Source: Paenibacillus silvisoli (GTDB lineage: Bacteria > Bacillota > Bacilli > Paenibacillales > Paenibacillaceae). From it: DNA of 64,000 bases. The position numbers and the translations under genes are program-made. The notes under the pieces are model-generated. The model saw nothing but the letters and a program-made list of their open reading frames with translations, searched no databases and was not told where the DNA came from. This document shows, piece by piece, positions 34,601 through 42,505 of the stretch. The stretch's first letter is position 1. Every line of letters begins with the position of its first letter. Location of the stretch: NCBI RefSeq assembly GCF_030866765.1, contig NZ_CP133017.1, positions 4,570,001 through 4,634,000 on the forward strand, given 5' to 3'.

Positions 34601-35308
34601 CTACAAATGCTTCATCAAATTGCTCACCACATGCTCCAGATGCCGCTTCATCCGCTCGCCGGCCAGATCGGCGTTCCGGCTGGAAATCGCTTCGTAGATG
34701 GCGAGATGCTCGCGGTACAACCGCTCCGACACCGAACGGTTCGCATAGATTTCGACCCGCCGGATTTCGCGGATCGCCATCTCGAGCTGGCTTACGATGG
34801 AATCGAACATCCGCACGAGGATCGAGTTGTGCGTCGCTTGCGCCAGCGTCGCATGGAACAGCACATCCGTCCGTTCCCCTTCGTGATCGTCGCCGACCGC
34901 CGCCTCCATCTCGAGCATAATCCCGTGCAGCGCCGCCAAATCGTCGTCGCTCGCCTTCACCGCGGCGATCGAGGCGTTCGAAACTTCAAGCGATTGCCGC
35001 GCTTCCAGCAGCTCAAGCAGCGTCTCGCGATTCATCCGCAGCGACTGCAGCTCCGGCAGCTCGACCTCCACCGGCGAGCTGCTGATTACCGTGCAGCCCC
35101 CGCCCTGCTTGATCTCGATATAGCCCATCGCCTTCAGCGCGCTGAGCGCTTCGCGCATCGTCGAGCGGCCGACGCCGAACTGCTCGGACATCTCCTTCGT
35201 CGACGGCAGCTTGTCGCCGACCTTCAGCTTGCCGTCGATGACGAGCCGCTTCAGCTGCTCCGCGATTTCCTCGTAATGGTTGCGTTTTGAAATACGGGTG
35301 ACTTCCAT
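34601..35308 (-). CDS. lutR: FadR-subfamily GntR regulator, probable LutR
   Basis: This 235-residue regulator has an N-terminal winged HTH (about 10-75, 'LPSTKEMSEQFGVGRSTMREALSALKAMGYIEIKQGGG') and a C-terminal FCD ligand domain with metal-type residues ('LEARQSLEVSNASIAAV', 'LFHATLAQATHNSILVRM', 'REHLAIYEAI'). In Bacillus a protein of this type represses lutABC in the absence of lactate. It lies directly downstream of lutC in the same direction, supporting that role. A near-palindrome lies in the short gap before it. The gene symbol is inferred from family and position. Confidence 0.8.
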   Translation of the reverse strand: MEVTRISKRNHYEEIAEQLKRLVIDGKLKVGDKLPSTKEMSEQFGVGRSTMREALSALKAMGYIEIKQGGGCTVISSSPVEVELPELQSLRMNRETLLELLEARQSLEVSNASIAAVKASDDDLAALHGIMLEMEAAVGDDHEGERTDVLFHATLAQATHNSILVRMFDSIVSQLEMAIREIRRVEIYANRSVSERLYREHLAIYEAISSRNADLAGERMKRHLEHVVSNLMKHL

Positions 35309-35327
35309 CGTTTCGGTTCCCTTCTTC

Positions 35328-35348
35328 TTCTACGATCGATCGATAGAA
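35328..35348. promoter_or_regulatory. Near-palindrome between lutC and the regulator gene
   Basis: TTCTACGATCGATCGATAGAA is almost self-complementary and sits in the 44-base gap. It might be an operator or an mRNA hairpin; nothing decides between them. Confidence 0.3.
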
Positions 35349-35352
35349 TACA

Positions 35353-36084
35353 TTATCCGACGATTATAGCATAGACGACGCCAGGTCCGTGCACGCCGAT
35401 CGTCAAATCGTTCTCGATATCGGCCGACCGCGAAGGACCGGATATAAAATGAATGCCGGCAGGCAAATGCTCGCGTCCCATCCGGTCAAAATTGACCAGC
35501 ACTTGGCCAAGCCTCGTATGGAGCCGCTCGACAGGGATAATCGCCATCAGCACGGTCGGCAGCAAGCTGACCGATCGTCCTTTGTCCTTTGATGATAATA
35601 CGGTAATGGAGCCCGTGTATGCAGCGGCATAGTCGGCAACGACGACGCCGAAATCGGCCTCGGCCGCGCGCGCCTTCCAATGCTCGTTCGGATCGCTGTT
35701 CCATACCGAAATAGACGCATCCGGAAGTGCCGCTTCCAAGCCAAGCTCGTTCAGCTCCGGCTGGTTTTGGCGAACGATATATTGGGCGCTCATTTCGCTG
35801 GCTTTGCCCGCGATGAACGATTTGACCGCTTCCATGTCCGGCAGCCGAACGGGGTGCCCGCCGACCGCCTTGAAATTATCCATAAACCGGGCGATCCGCT
35901 CCTCGAGCGGCCACTCGAATTCCTTCCAAAAATCCGGCGCTCCCCGGAACGGGTGCGCAGGCGGTTCGATCTCCCGCGGACGTCTCAGCTTCGCCGAGAT
36001 GCCGTCGATGAAGCCGGCCTGTTTGGCGCGCGACTTCGCATCCAATTCGTCCAGCCATGCTTGATGCTGCTCTGATCTAGCCAT
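35353..36084 (-). CDS. lutC: L-lactate utilisation protein LutC
   Basis: This 243-residue protein belongs to the LUD domain family: 'VVVADYAAAYTGSITVLSS' and 'HFISGPSRSADIENDLTIGVHGPG' near the C terminus are characteristic. With LutA and LutB it makes the iron-sulfur oxidase complex that turns L-lactate into pyruvate, allowing growth on lactate. It overlaps lutB by eight bases and is the last of lutABC. The regulator gene follows. Confidence 0.94.
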   Translation of the reverse strand: MARSEQHQAWLDELDAKSRAKQAGFIDGISAKLRRPREIEPPAHPFRGAPDFWKEFEWPLEERIARFMDNFKAVGGHPVRLPDMEAVKSFIAGKASEMSAQYIVRQNQPELNELGLEAALPDASISVWNSDPNEHWKARAAEADFGVVVADYAAAYTGSITVLSSKDKGRSVSLLPTVLMAIIPVERLHTRLGQVLVNFDRMGREHLPAGIHFISGPSRSADIENDLTIGVHGPGVVYAIIVG

Positions 36085-37615
36085 GATGTCCGTGTCCTCC
36101 TTTGCCGCCAGCCTGGCCGTTTGCGCGATCGCGCACGATCGCTTCCATACGGCTCTTCATGGCCGGGTCCATATCCTTCAAGCCGTGCCGGATCTCCTGC
36201 TCCATCGTCGGCCACTTCTCGCGGAACGATTCGCTCGCCAACGACGGCGCTACGCGGTACGTGTTCCAGCCCTTAAGCGGGCCGACCTTCAGTGAGATGC
36301 CGCCGTCGCGCACAACGAGCTTTTGCCCCAGCTGGCCGAGCTTCAGCACCGCTTTGAACCGCTTCGAGCTGCGCATGATCTTCGCAAAGCCTTTCATGCC
36401 GAGCGCCTCGAGCTTGTCGCCGCGGCCGGCTTCCAGCTTCCGTCTGCGCAGGTAGACCAGCATTTCGTGCAGCGGGATTTTGACCGGACAAGCTTCGTAG
36501 CAGGCGCCGCAGAGACTGGATGCATTGGCGATGTCGTCCCACTCTGCCACGTTCTTCTTCAGCGCCGGCGTCAGCACCGCGCCGATCGGCCCGCTATAGG
36601 TGCCGCCGTAAGCGTGGCCGCCGATATGGCGGTACACCGGGCAGGCGTTCAAGCATGCACCGCAGCGGATGCAGTTGAGCAGTTCCTGAAACTCCGGATC
36701 GCCGAGCTGCAGCGAACGGCCGTTGTCGACGATAATGATGTGCATGTCGTCCGGACCGTCCGCATCAGCCTCACGACGAGGTCCGGAAATGCCGGACATG
36801 TAGACGGTGAGCTTTTGCCCCGTTGCCGAACGCGGCAGCAGCGTCGCCATCACTTCCAAGTCCGCGAAGGACGGAATGATGCGCTCCATGCCCATCAGCG
36901 TAATTTGCGTTTTCGGAATGGTCGTCACCATCCGCGCGTTGCCTTCGTTTTCGAACAGCACCATCGAGCCCGTCTCGGCAATGGCAAAATTGCAGCCCGT
37001 CATGCCGATATCCGCTTCCAAAAACTTCTCGCGCAGCTTGCGGCGGACGAAGCCCGCCAAAATCTGCGTATCCGGCGCGAGCGTCTCCCCGGCATCGGCC
37101 GACAGCAGCTCGGCAATCTGGTACCGGTTCTTGTGAATCGCCGGAATGATAATATGCGACGGCGTTTCCCCCGCCAATTGAATGATATATTCGCCAAGGT
37201 CGGTCTCGATCGCCTCGACCCCGATCGACTCCAGCGCCGTGTTCAGGTGAAGCTCCTCCGTCACCATCGACTTGGACTTCACGACCGAGCGCGCTTCCAC
37301 ATGCTTCGCGATGTCGAGCGAAATGGCTACCGCTTCCGCCGCCGTCTCGGCAAAATGCACATGAACGCCGTTCGCCCGCGCGTTGTTCACGAACAGATTC
37401 AAATAATAATCCAGATGCGCGATCGTATGCAGCCGGATTTGCCGCCCGCGCTCGCGCCAATCATCCCAGTTGCCGTGATCCTCGGCCGCTTTCTCCTTGC
37501 CCGTACGCAGCCGCTCCGTCGTAAACCGAACCGCTTTACGCAGAAAATCGTTGTTTAGCGCCAAATCCGCCCGTTCTTTGACGGAATTGCCGCCCGCAGT
37601 CGCCGCTCCGCTCAT
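36077..37615 (-). CDS. lutB: L-lactate utilisation iron-sulfur protein LutB
   Basis: This 512-residue protein has an N-terminal LUD domain (about 60-290, 'EADIGMTGCNFAIAETGSMV') and a ferredoxin-like part with two 4Fe-4S motifs, 'CIRCGACLNACPVY' and 'CGACYEACPVKIPL'. A C-terminal LutB-type tail completes it. It passes electrons in the LutABC lactate oxidase. The start overlaps the lutA stop by four bases. The length and domain order match LutB of Bacillus. Confidence 0.95.
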   Translation of the reverse strand: MSGAATAGGNSVKERADLALNNDFLRKAVRFTTERLRTGKEKAAEDHGNWDDWRERGRQIRLHTIAHLDYYLNLFVNNARANGVHVHFAETAAEAVAISLDIAKHVEARSVVKSKSMVTEELHLNTALESIGVEAIETDLGEYIIQLAGETPSHIIIPAIHKNRYQIAELLSADAGETLAPDTQILAGFVRRKLREKFLEADIGMTGCNFAIAETGSMVLFENEGNARMVTTIPKTQITLMGMERIIPSFADLEVMATLLPRSATGQKLTVYMSGISGPRREADADGPDDMHIIIVDNGRSLQLGDPEFQELLNCIRCGACLNACPVYRHIGGHAYGGTYSGPIGAVLTPALKKNVAEWDDIANASSLCGACYEACPVKIPLHEMLVYLRRRKLEAGRGDKLEALGMKGFAKIMRSSKRFKAVLKLGQLGQKLVVRDGGISLKVGPLKGWNTYRVAPSLASESFREKWPTMEQEIRHGLKDMDPAMKSRMEAIVRDRANGQAGGKGGHGHHG

Positions 37616-38340
37616 GCACCCTTCACTCCTTCATAAAGAAGCTCCGCCAAGTGCATGACGCGCACTGGCTTGTTCCGGTAACGCAAATTGCCCGCGATGT
37701 TCATGAGGCAGGCCATGTCGAGCCCGACGAGCACCTCGGCTTCGGTCTCCAGGACGTGGTCGGTCTTCTCGGTCACCATCGCGCCGGAAATGTCCGACAT
37801 TTTCACCGCGAACGTTCCCCCGAAACCGCAGCAATCGTTGGCAAAAGGAAGCGGGACAAGCTCCATCCCCTTCACCTGCTCCATCAGCAGCAAAGGCTCT
37901 TCTTTGACGCCGAGCAAACGGCTGCCGTGGCAGGACGGATGGTACGTCACTTTGTGCGGGAAATTCGCGCCGACGTCGGTGACGCCGAGCACTTGGACGA
38001 GAAACTGCGTGAATTCGAATGATTTTTGCTGCAGCTTGATCGCTTTATCCAGCATGACCGGGTCGTTCTCGAACAGCTTCGGATAGTGATGGATCATGCC
38101 CGTGCAGGAACCGGATGGGGAAATGACGAAATCGGAATCCTCGAATGCCGCCAAAATCGTGCTCGCCGTCTCTCTCGCTTCGTCCCAATAGCCGCTGTTG
38201 AACGCAGGCTGGCCGCAGCAGGTTTGCACGGTCGGGAAGTGGAGCGTTACGCCGTATCTCGCAAGCAGGCGCACCATTGCCTCGCCCACCGGCGGGAACA
38301 AGGCATCGCTTAAACAAGTAATAAATAAGGACACTTTCAC
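37612..38340 (-). CDS. lutA: L-lactate utilisation protein LutA
   Basis: This 242-residue protein has two cysteine-rich CCG motifs, 'TCCGQPAFNSGY' and 'DCCGFGGTFAVKM', which bind an iron-sulfur cluster in the LutA/GlpC/HdrB family. The N terminus 'KVSLFITCLSDALFP' matches LutA. I chose the GTG at 38340 because GAGGTG lies nine bases upstream and Bacillus LutA starts at this place; the GTG at 38352 abuts that site. It is the first gene of lutABC. A good promoter and candidate FadR-type operator lie 40-70 bases upstream. Confidence 0.94.
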   Translation of the reverse strand: MKVSLFITCLSDALFPPVGEAMVRLLARYGVTLHFPTVQTCCGQPAFNSGYWDEARETASTILAAFEDSDFVISPSGSCTGMIHHYPKLFENDPVMLDKAIKLQQKSFEFTQFLVQVLGVTDVGANFPHKVTYHPSCHGSRLLGVKEEPLLLMEQVKGMELVPLPFANDCCGFGGTFAVKMSDISGAMVTEKTDHVLETEAEVLVGLDMACLMNIAGNLRYRNKPVRVMHLAELLYEGVKGA

Positions 38341-38379
38341 GTTCGAAGGCACCTCGCCGTCTGTAATTGTTATGATATC

Positions 38380-38409
38380 ATTTTATCAGGTTGTCAGACA
38401 TGTTGGCAA
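38380..38409 (-). promoter_or_regulatory. lut promoter with an internal FadR-type operator
   Basis: On the minus strand TTGCCA (38404-38409) and TAAAAT (38380-38385) are 18 bases apart, each five of six to consensus. The spacer holds the palindrome TGTCTGACA (38392-38400), which with its flanks is one base off the FadR-family pattern TnGTnnnACnA. Binding there would block RNA polymerase. Confidence 0.6.
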
Positions 38410-38444
38410 TGGGAAAATGTCTATGGTTGTCTCACCAAACACAA

Positions 38445-38486
38445 AACAGGCTGCATACCTGCCGTCAAGCAGGTATACAGCCTGTT
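38445..38486 (-). terminator. Terminator after the rhamnose operon
   Basis: An 18-bp stem with one mismatch (AACAGGCTG-ATACCTGC with its partner) around a six-base loop lies 16 bases after the DeoR gene, followed on the minus strand by TTTTGTG. Confidence 0.82.
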
Positions 38487-38501
38487 CTACTAATCAAACA
38501 A

Positions 38502-39275
38502 CTACACCGTCGACAATGCGACCTGCGTCCGCTCCGCCAGCTGCGTCCGCATCTCCTGCGAAAGCCGCTGATCGGTGATGATCGCGTCGATCTCGCTCAG
38601 CTCCGCGACATGCGTGAACGCCTGCACGCCGAACTTGCTGGCGTCGGCGAGCAAGATCACCTCGTCGGCCATGCCGATCATCTTCTGCTTGATGCGCGCC
38701 TGCAGCTCATTGGACTCGCTGATGCCGCGATCCAGATGAACGCCTTTGCAGGAGAGAAATACTTTATCGACATGGTAAAGGTCCAGCGACCGTTCCGCCA
38801 GCGGCCCGACATAGGACAATGAACGCTGCGCCAGCAGGCCGCCCGTGGAAATGACCTCGATGCGCTCCTTGCTCGCGAGCTCCGTCGCCACTTTGATGGA
38901 ATTGGTCAGCACCGTCAGCGGAAAATCCGGCAAATACGACGCCATATACCACGCGGTGGAGCTGGCGTCCAGCAAAATGCGGTCCTTCGGACGAATGAGC
39001 TTGACCGCCTCCTCGGCAATGCGCCGCTTCTCCTCCGCGAACGTAATTTCCCGTTCCGCATACGGAATTTCCGGCTGCTGCTGCGGCGGCGCATCCTTCA
39101 CGCTAACCGCGCCGCCATGCGAGCGGCGAAGCCGTCCGGCCTGTTCCAAGCGGTCCAGATCGCGGCGGATCGTCTCCTCCGTCACCTGGCACAGCTCGCT
39201 CAGCTCGGTCACCCGAATGCTGCCCCGTTCGTTTACCAGTCTTACTATTTTCTCATAACGCTCTGCAACCAGCAT
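38502..39275 (-). CDS. DeoR family regulator, probable rhamnose operon repressor
   Basis: This 257-residue protein has a DeoR-type N-terminal HTH (about 5-60, 'ERYEKIVRLVNERGSIRVTELSELCQVTEETIRRDL') and a C-terminal sugar-phosphate sensor domain with 'LLDASSTAWYMA', 'VLTNSIKVATELA' and 'LADASKFGV'. DeoR proteins usually bind a phosphorylated sugar that releases them from the operator. ATG 39275 has AGAGG seven bases upstream. It is the last gene of the rhamnose operon, so it probably senses a rhamnose metabolite such as rhamnulose 1-phosphate. A candidate operator lies before the first gene at 44629-44662. Confidence 0.85.
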   Translation of the reverse strand: MLVAERYEKIVRLVNERGSIRVTELSELCQVTEETIRRDLDRLEQAGRLRRSHGGAVSVKDAPPQQQPEIPYAEREITFAEEKRRIAEEAVKLIRPKDRILLDASSTAWYMASYLPDFPLTVLTNSIKVATELASKERIEVISTGGLLAQRSLSYVGPLAERSLDLYHVDKVFLSCKGVHLDRGISESNELQARIKQKMIGMADEVILLADASKFGVQAFTHVAELSEIDAIITDQRLSQEMRTQLAERTQVALSTV

Positions 39276-39304
39276 AGTCATCCTCTTCTCGCGTATTGCT
39301 TCTA

Positions 39305-40780
39305 TTACGAAAGCCCAGTCAGCGCGCGGAACTTCCCGTACGCCTCTTCCCACGTCTGACGTTCCCGCGGCTCATAGACAAAGACCGGGAACGAATCCCG
39401 AATCACCTTGCGCGCTTCCCAAATATCCGACAGCTCGCCTTGGGCGATCCACTGCACGACGAGGTTGCCCAACGCGCTTCCTTCGACCGGGCCGGCCCAA
39501 ACCGGCTTGCCGATCGCGTTCGCCGACCATTGGCAGAGCAGCGCATTTTGAATGCCGCCGCCGACCATATGAAGGCCGCTGAACGATTTGCCCGACAACC
39601 GTTCTGTTAATTCAAGCACATAACGGTATTTGAGCGCAAGGCTTTCCAGGATGCAGCGGACGATTTCGCCCGGCGTTTCCGGCGGGGTTTGCCCCGTCGA
39701 GACGCAATACTGGCGAATGCGCGAAGGCATGTCGCCCGCATGCAGAAACATCGGATCGTCCGGCTCGATGAGCGCACCGAAAGCTGGCGCCTTCTCCGCC
39801 ATCGCCACAAGCTCAGGGAAACTGTACGACTGCCCGGCACGCTCCCACGCCCGGCGGCTTTCCTGCAGCACCCACAGTCCCATAATATTTTTGAGCAAAC
39901 GGTACGTACCGTACGCCCCGCCCTCATTGGTAAAGTTCAGCTCCTGCGCCAGCTCGCCCATTACCGGGCGATCGACCTCGGTCCCCATAAGCGACCAAGT
40001 GCCGCAGCTCAGATAGGCAAAATCCCGCTCCAGCGCCGGCACGGCTACGACCGCCGAACCGGTATCGTGCTCAGCCGCAGCGTACACGGGAATTGCGCCG
40101 ATACCGAGCTCTTCGACCAGCGAAGGCCGGATTTGGCCGACCCGCGCTCCAGGCTGAACAACGTCGCCGAACAGCGACGGCTTCACGCCGATCGCCTCCA
40201 GCAGCCCGCGATCCCAGCCGCCTTCAAGCGGATTGTACAGCTGCGTCGTCGTTGCGTTCGAAAACTCGTTATGCATGTCGCCGGTCAAGAAGTAGCGAAG
40301 CAAATCCGGAATCATCAGAAACCGCTCCGCTCCCTCAAGCAGCGGAGAATTCGCTTCCCGAAGCGCCGCAAGCTGGTAAATCGTATTGAACGGCAGAAAC
40401 TGAATGCCGGTCCGGCCGAAAATCATCTCCGTCGTCAACCGTTCCCGAAGCCGTTCCATCACGCCGTCCGTATGATGGTCGCGGTAATGATACGGATTGC
40501 CGAGCAGCTCGCCGCCGCGGCCGATCAAGCCGAAGTCGACCGCCCAGGAATCGATCGCGAGACTGGCAGGCATGCCGCCGCCGGCATGCTTTGCCTTCAG
40601 CAGCGCCTGCTTCATTTCATGGAACAGACGGAGAACGTCCCAGTGCAGCCGGTCGCCGACCGCAACGGGATCGTTGCCGAACCGGTGAAGCTCTTCCACT
40701 TCGATGGTGCGATTGTTCAATCGGCCCAGCAGCGCCCGTCCGCTGCTGGCACCCAGGTCATAAGCCAGAATGCTAGGCAA
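39305..40780 (-). CDS. rhaB: Rhamnulokinase
   Basis: This 491-residue FGGY-family kinase starts 'MPSILAYDLGASSGRALLGRL', the RhaB version of the phosphate-1 motif. It continues 'SLAIDSWAVDFGLI', 'GIQFLPFNTIYQL', 'AAEHDTGSAVVAVPAL' and 'GGGIQNALLCQWSANAIG'. It phosphorylates L-rhamnulose to L-rhamnulose 1-phosphate with ATP. The gene follows rhaA by 11 bases and precedes the DeoR regulator by 29. Confidence 0.96.
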   Translation of the reverse strand: MPSILAYDLGASSGRALLGRLNNRTIEVEELHRFGNDPVAVGDRLHWDVLRLFHEMKQALLKAKHAGGGMPASLAIDSWAVDFGLIGRGGELLGNPYHYRDHHTDGVMERLRERLTTEMIFGRTGIQFLPFNTIYQLAALREANSPLLEGAERFLMIPDLLRYFLTGDMHNEFSNATTTQLYNPLEGGWDRGLLEAIGVKPSLFGDVVQPGARVGQIRPSLVEELGIGAIPVYAAAEHDTGSAVVAVPALERDFAYLSCGTWSLMGTEVDRPVMGELAQELNFTNEGGAYGTYRLLKNIMGLWVLQESRRAWERAGQSYSFPELVAMAEKAPAFGALIEPDDPMFLHAGDMPSRIRQYCVSTGQTPPETPGEIVRCILESLALKYRYVLELTERLSGKSFSGLHMVGGGIQNALLCQWSANAIGKPVWAGPVEGSALGNLVVQWIAQGELSDIWEARKVIRDSFPVFVYEPRERQTWEEAYGKFRALTGLS

Positions 40781-40791
40781 GCGGCATCCTC

Positions 40792-42093
40792 CTATACGTT
40801 AGTTTCGGCTTCAACCGGCTCTGCCGCGGCGTCTTCGCCGCGTTTCAGCAAGACGGCTTGCTCGTACGCCTTCACTTCGGCCAGCCACGCTTCGCGGACA
40901 GGCACGTTGTTCGTCGCGCAGTAATAGTCCCACACCGCGCCGAACGGATACGACTTGAACTCCTCCGTCAAAGCGAGACGAGTCGTGTAATCGCCTTCAA
41001 GCTCAGCTTGACGAAGCGCTTCAACCGGATCAAGCATCGCTCTCATCAGCGCTTTGATCGTGTTGCGCGTGCCGATGACCCATGCCGCGACGCGGTTAAT
41101 GCTTGCGTCGAAGAAGTCGAGGCCGATGTGCGTCTTGCCGAGCAGGTCGCCGCGGACAAGCTCGCGTCCGATATCGATCAGCTCATCGTCCATCGTGACG
41201 ACGTGGTCGCTGTCCCAACGCATCGGACGGCTGACGTGCAGCAGAATACCGTCCGTGAACAGCGAAATCGCGCTCAATTTATTCGAAATGACTTCCGTCG
41301 GATGGTAGTGGCCTGCATCCAAACAGATCAGCTTGTTATTTTGAATGCCGTAGCCCATGTAGAACTCATGCGAGCCGACGACGAAAGCTTCGGAGCCGAG
41401 GCCGAACAGCTTGCTTTCGACCGCGTCCAGGTTGTGAGCCGGATTCAGCTCTTCCTCGAACACTTGATCGAGCGCGTCCTTGAGCCGCAGGCGCGGCGCA
41501 AGACGGTCAGCCGGCGTATCCTTGAAGCCGTCCGGAATCCACACGTTCGTGACGCAGGTTTGGCCGAGCTGCTCGCCGAAGTAGGCGCCGATTTTGCGGG
41601 AAGCTTTGCAGTGGTCGATCCAGAACTGACGGATCGCCGGGTCCGGATGGCTCAGCGTGAAGCCGTCCTTCGACTTCTCGTGCGAGAAGCAAGTCGGGTT
41701 GAAATCAAGGCCGAGCCCTTGCTCACGCGCCCAATCGACCCATTTCTGATAGTGCTTCGGTTCGATTTTGTCCAGCTCAACCTGCTCGTCCGTATCGACG
41801 TAAATCGCATGCAGATTCAGCTTGTGCTTGCCCGGAATCAAGGAGAACGCCAGCTCCAGATCGGCGCGAAGCTCCTCCGGCGTGCCTGCGGCACCCGGAT
41901 AGTTGCCCGTAACCGAAATGCCGCCGGTCAGCGCTTGGTCTTTATTCAGAAAGCCGCGTACGTCGTCTCCCTGCCAGCAGTGCATCGAAATTTTGATTTG
42001 CGACAGCTTCTCCAGCGCCGCATCTACGTCTATGCCGTGCTGCGCATACAGCGCTTTGGCCGCTTCGTAATTGGAACGGATCGTTTGGTCCAT
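40792..42093 (-). CDS. rhaA: L-rhamnose isomerase
   Basis: This 433-residue TIM-barrel enzyme has RhaA signatures: '[14 protein letters not shown]', '[13 protein letters not shown]', 'LNLHAIYVD', '[20 protein letters not shown]' and 'VWIPDGFKD', '[11 protein letters not shown]', '[15 protein letters not shown]'. It turns L-rhamnose into L-rhamnulose using Mn or Co. The ATG at 42093 has AAAGGAG nine bases upstream; the GTG at 42099 is too close to it. It lies between the ASRT-like gene and rhaB. Confidence 0.96.
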   Translation of the reverse strand: MDQTIRSNYEAAKALYAQHGIDVDAALEKLSQIKISMHCWQGDDVRGFLNKDQALTGGISVTGNYPGAAGTPEELRADLELAFSLIPGKHKLNLHAIYVDTDEQVELDKIEPKHYQKWVDWAREQGLGLDFNPTCFSHEKSKDGFTLSHPDPAIRQFWIDHCKASRKIGAYFGEQLGQTCVTNVWIPDGFKDTPADRLAPRLRLKDALDQVFEEELNPAHNLDAVESKLFGLGSEAFVVGSHEFYMGYGIQNNKLICLDAGHYHPTEVISNKLSAISLFTDGILLHVSRPMRWDSDHVVTMDDELIDIGRELVRGDLLGKTHIGLDFFDASINRVAAWVIGTRNTIKALMRAMLDPVEALRQAELEGDYTTRLALTEEFKSYPFGAVWDYYCATNNVPVREAWLAEVKAYEQAVLLKRGEDAAAEPVEAETNV

Positions 42094-42107
42094 CTTCACA
42101 TGCTCCT

Positions 42108-42488
42108 TTAATAGGTTAATTTTAGAGGATGAGCCATGACTGACATCAATGCATTCTCCGCCTGGGTTGCATCCAGACGGCTGTATTGGACGATAATCGG
42201 GATGTCGCTCAATACCTCGATCGCGTAAGGCACGCCCACCGGAATGAACGCGCCTCCTGCCGAGAGAGTTGAGGTACGGATATGCTTGGTTCGTCTGCCC
42301 GGCACGACGACCAAAATATTTTCAAGCGGATTGCGGTCCTCGAAAAAGATCGTCATACGCAGCAGCGCTTCTTCGGATGCACAGTTCAACACGCAAATCG
42401 ATTCATGGCTTTCAAGCGAACCTTTGCTCGTCGGCGGAATATAGCCGTCCGGAATAATCCAGTGCTTCTCGCCTCTTGCCTGGTACAT
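42108..42488 (-). CDS. Sensory rhodopsin transducer (ASRT)-like small protein
   Basis: This 126-residue protein fits the family of the Anabaena sensory rhodopsin transducer: '[30 protein letters not shown]', '[20 protein letters not shown]' and 'RTKHIRTS'. The family is a small beta-sandwich thought to bind small molecules, and most members occur without any rhodopsin, often beside sugar genes. Here it sits inside the rhamnose operon, 18 bases after the aldolase gene and 14 before rhaA. In this position other operons carry the mutarotase RhaM, which is absent. A role as a sugar-binding or mutarotase-like helper is an inference. Confidence 0.82.
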   Translation of the reverse strand: MYQARGEKHWIIPDGYIPPTSKGSLESHESICVLNCASEEALLRMTIFFEDRNPLENILVVVPGRRTKHIRTSTLSAGGAFIPVGVPYAIEVLSDIPIIVQYSRLDATQAENALMSVMAHPLKLTY

Positions 42489-42505
42489 GCCCGCACCAAC
42501 CTCTC

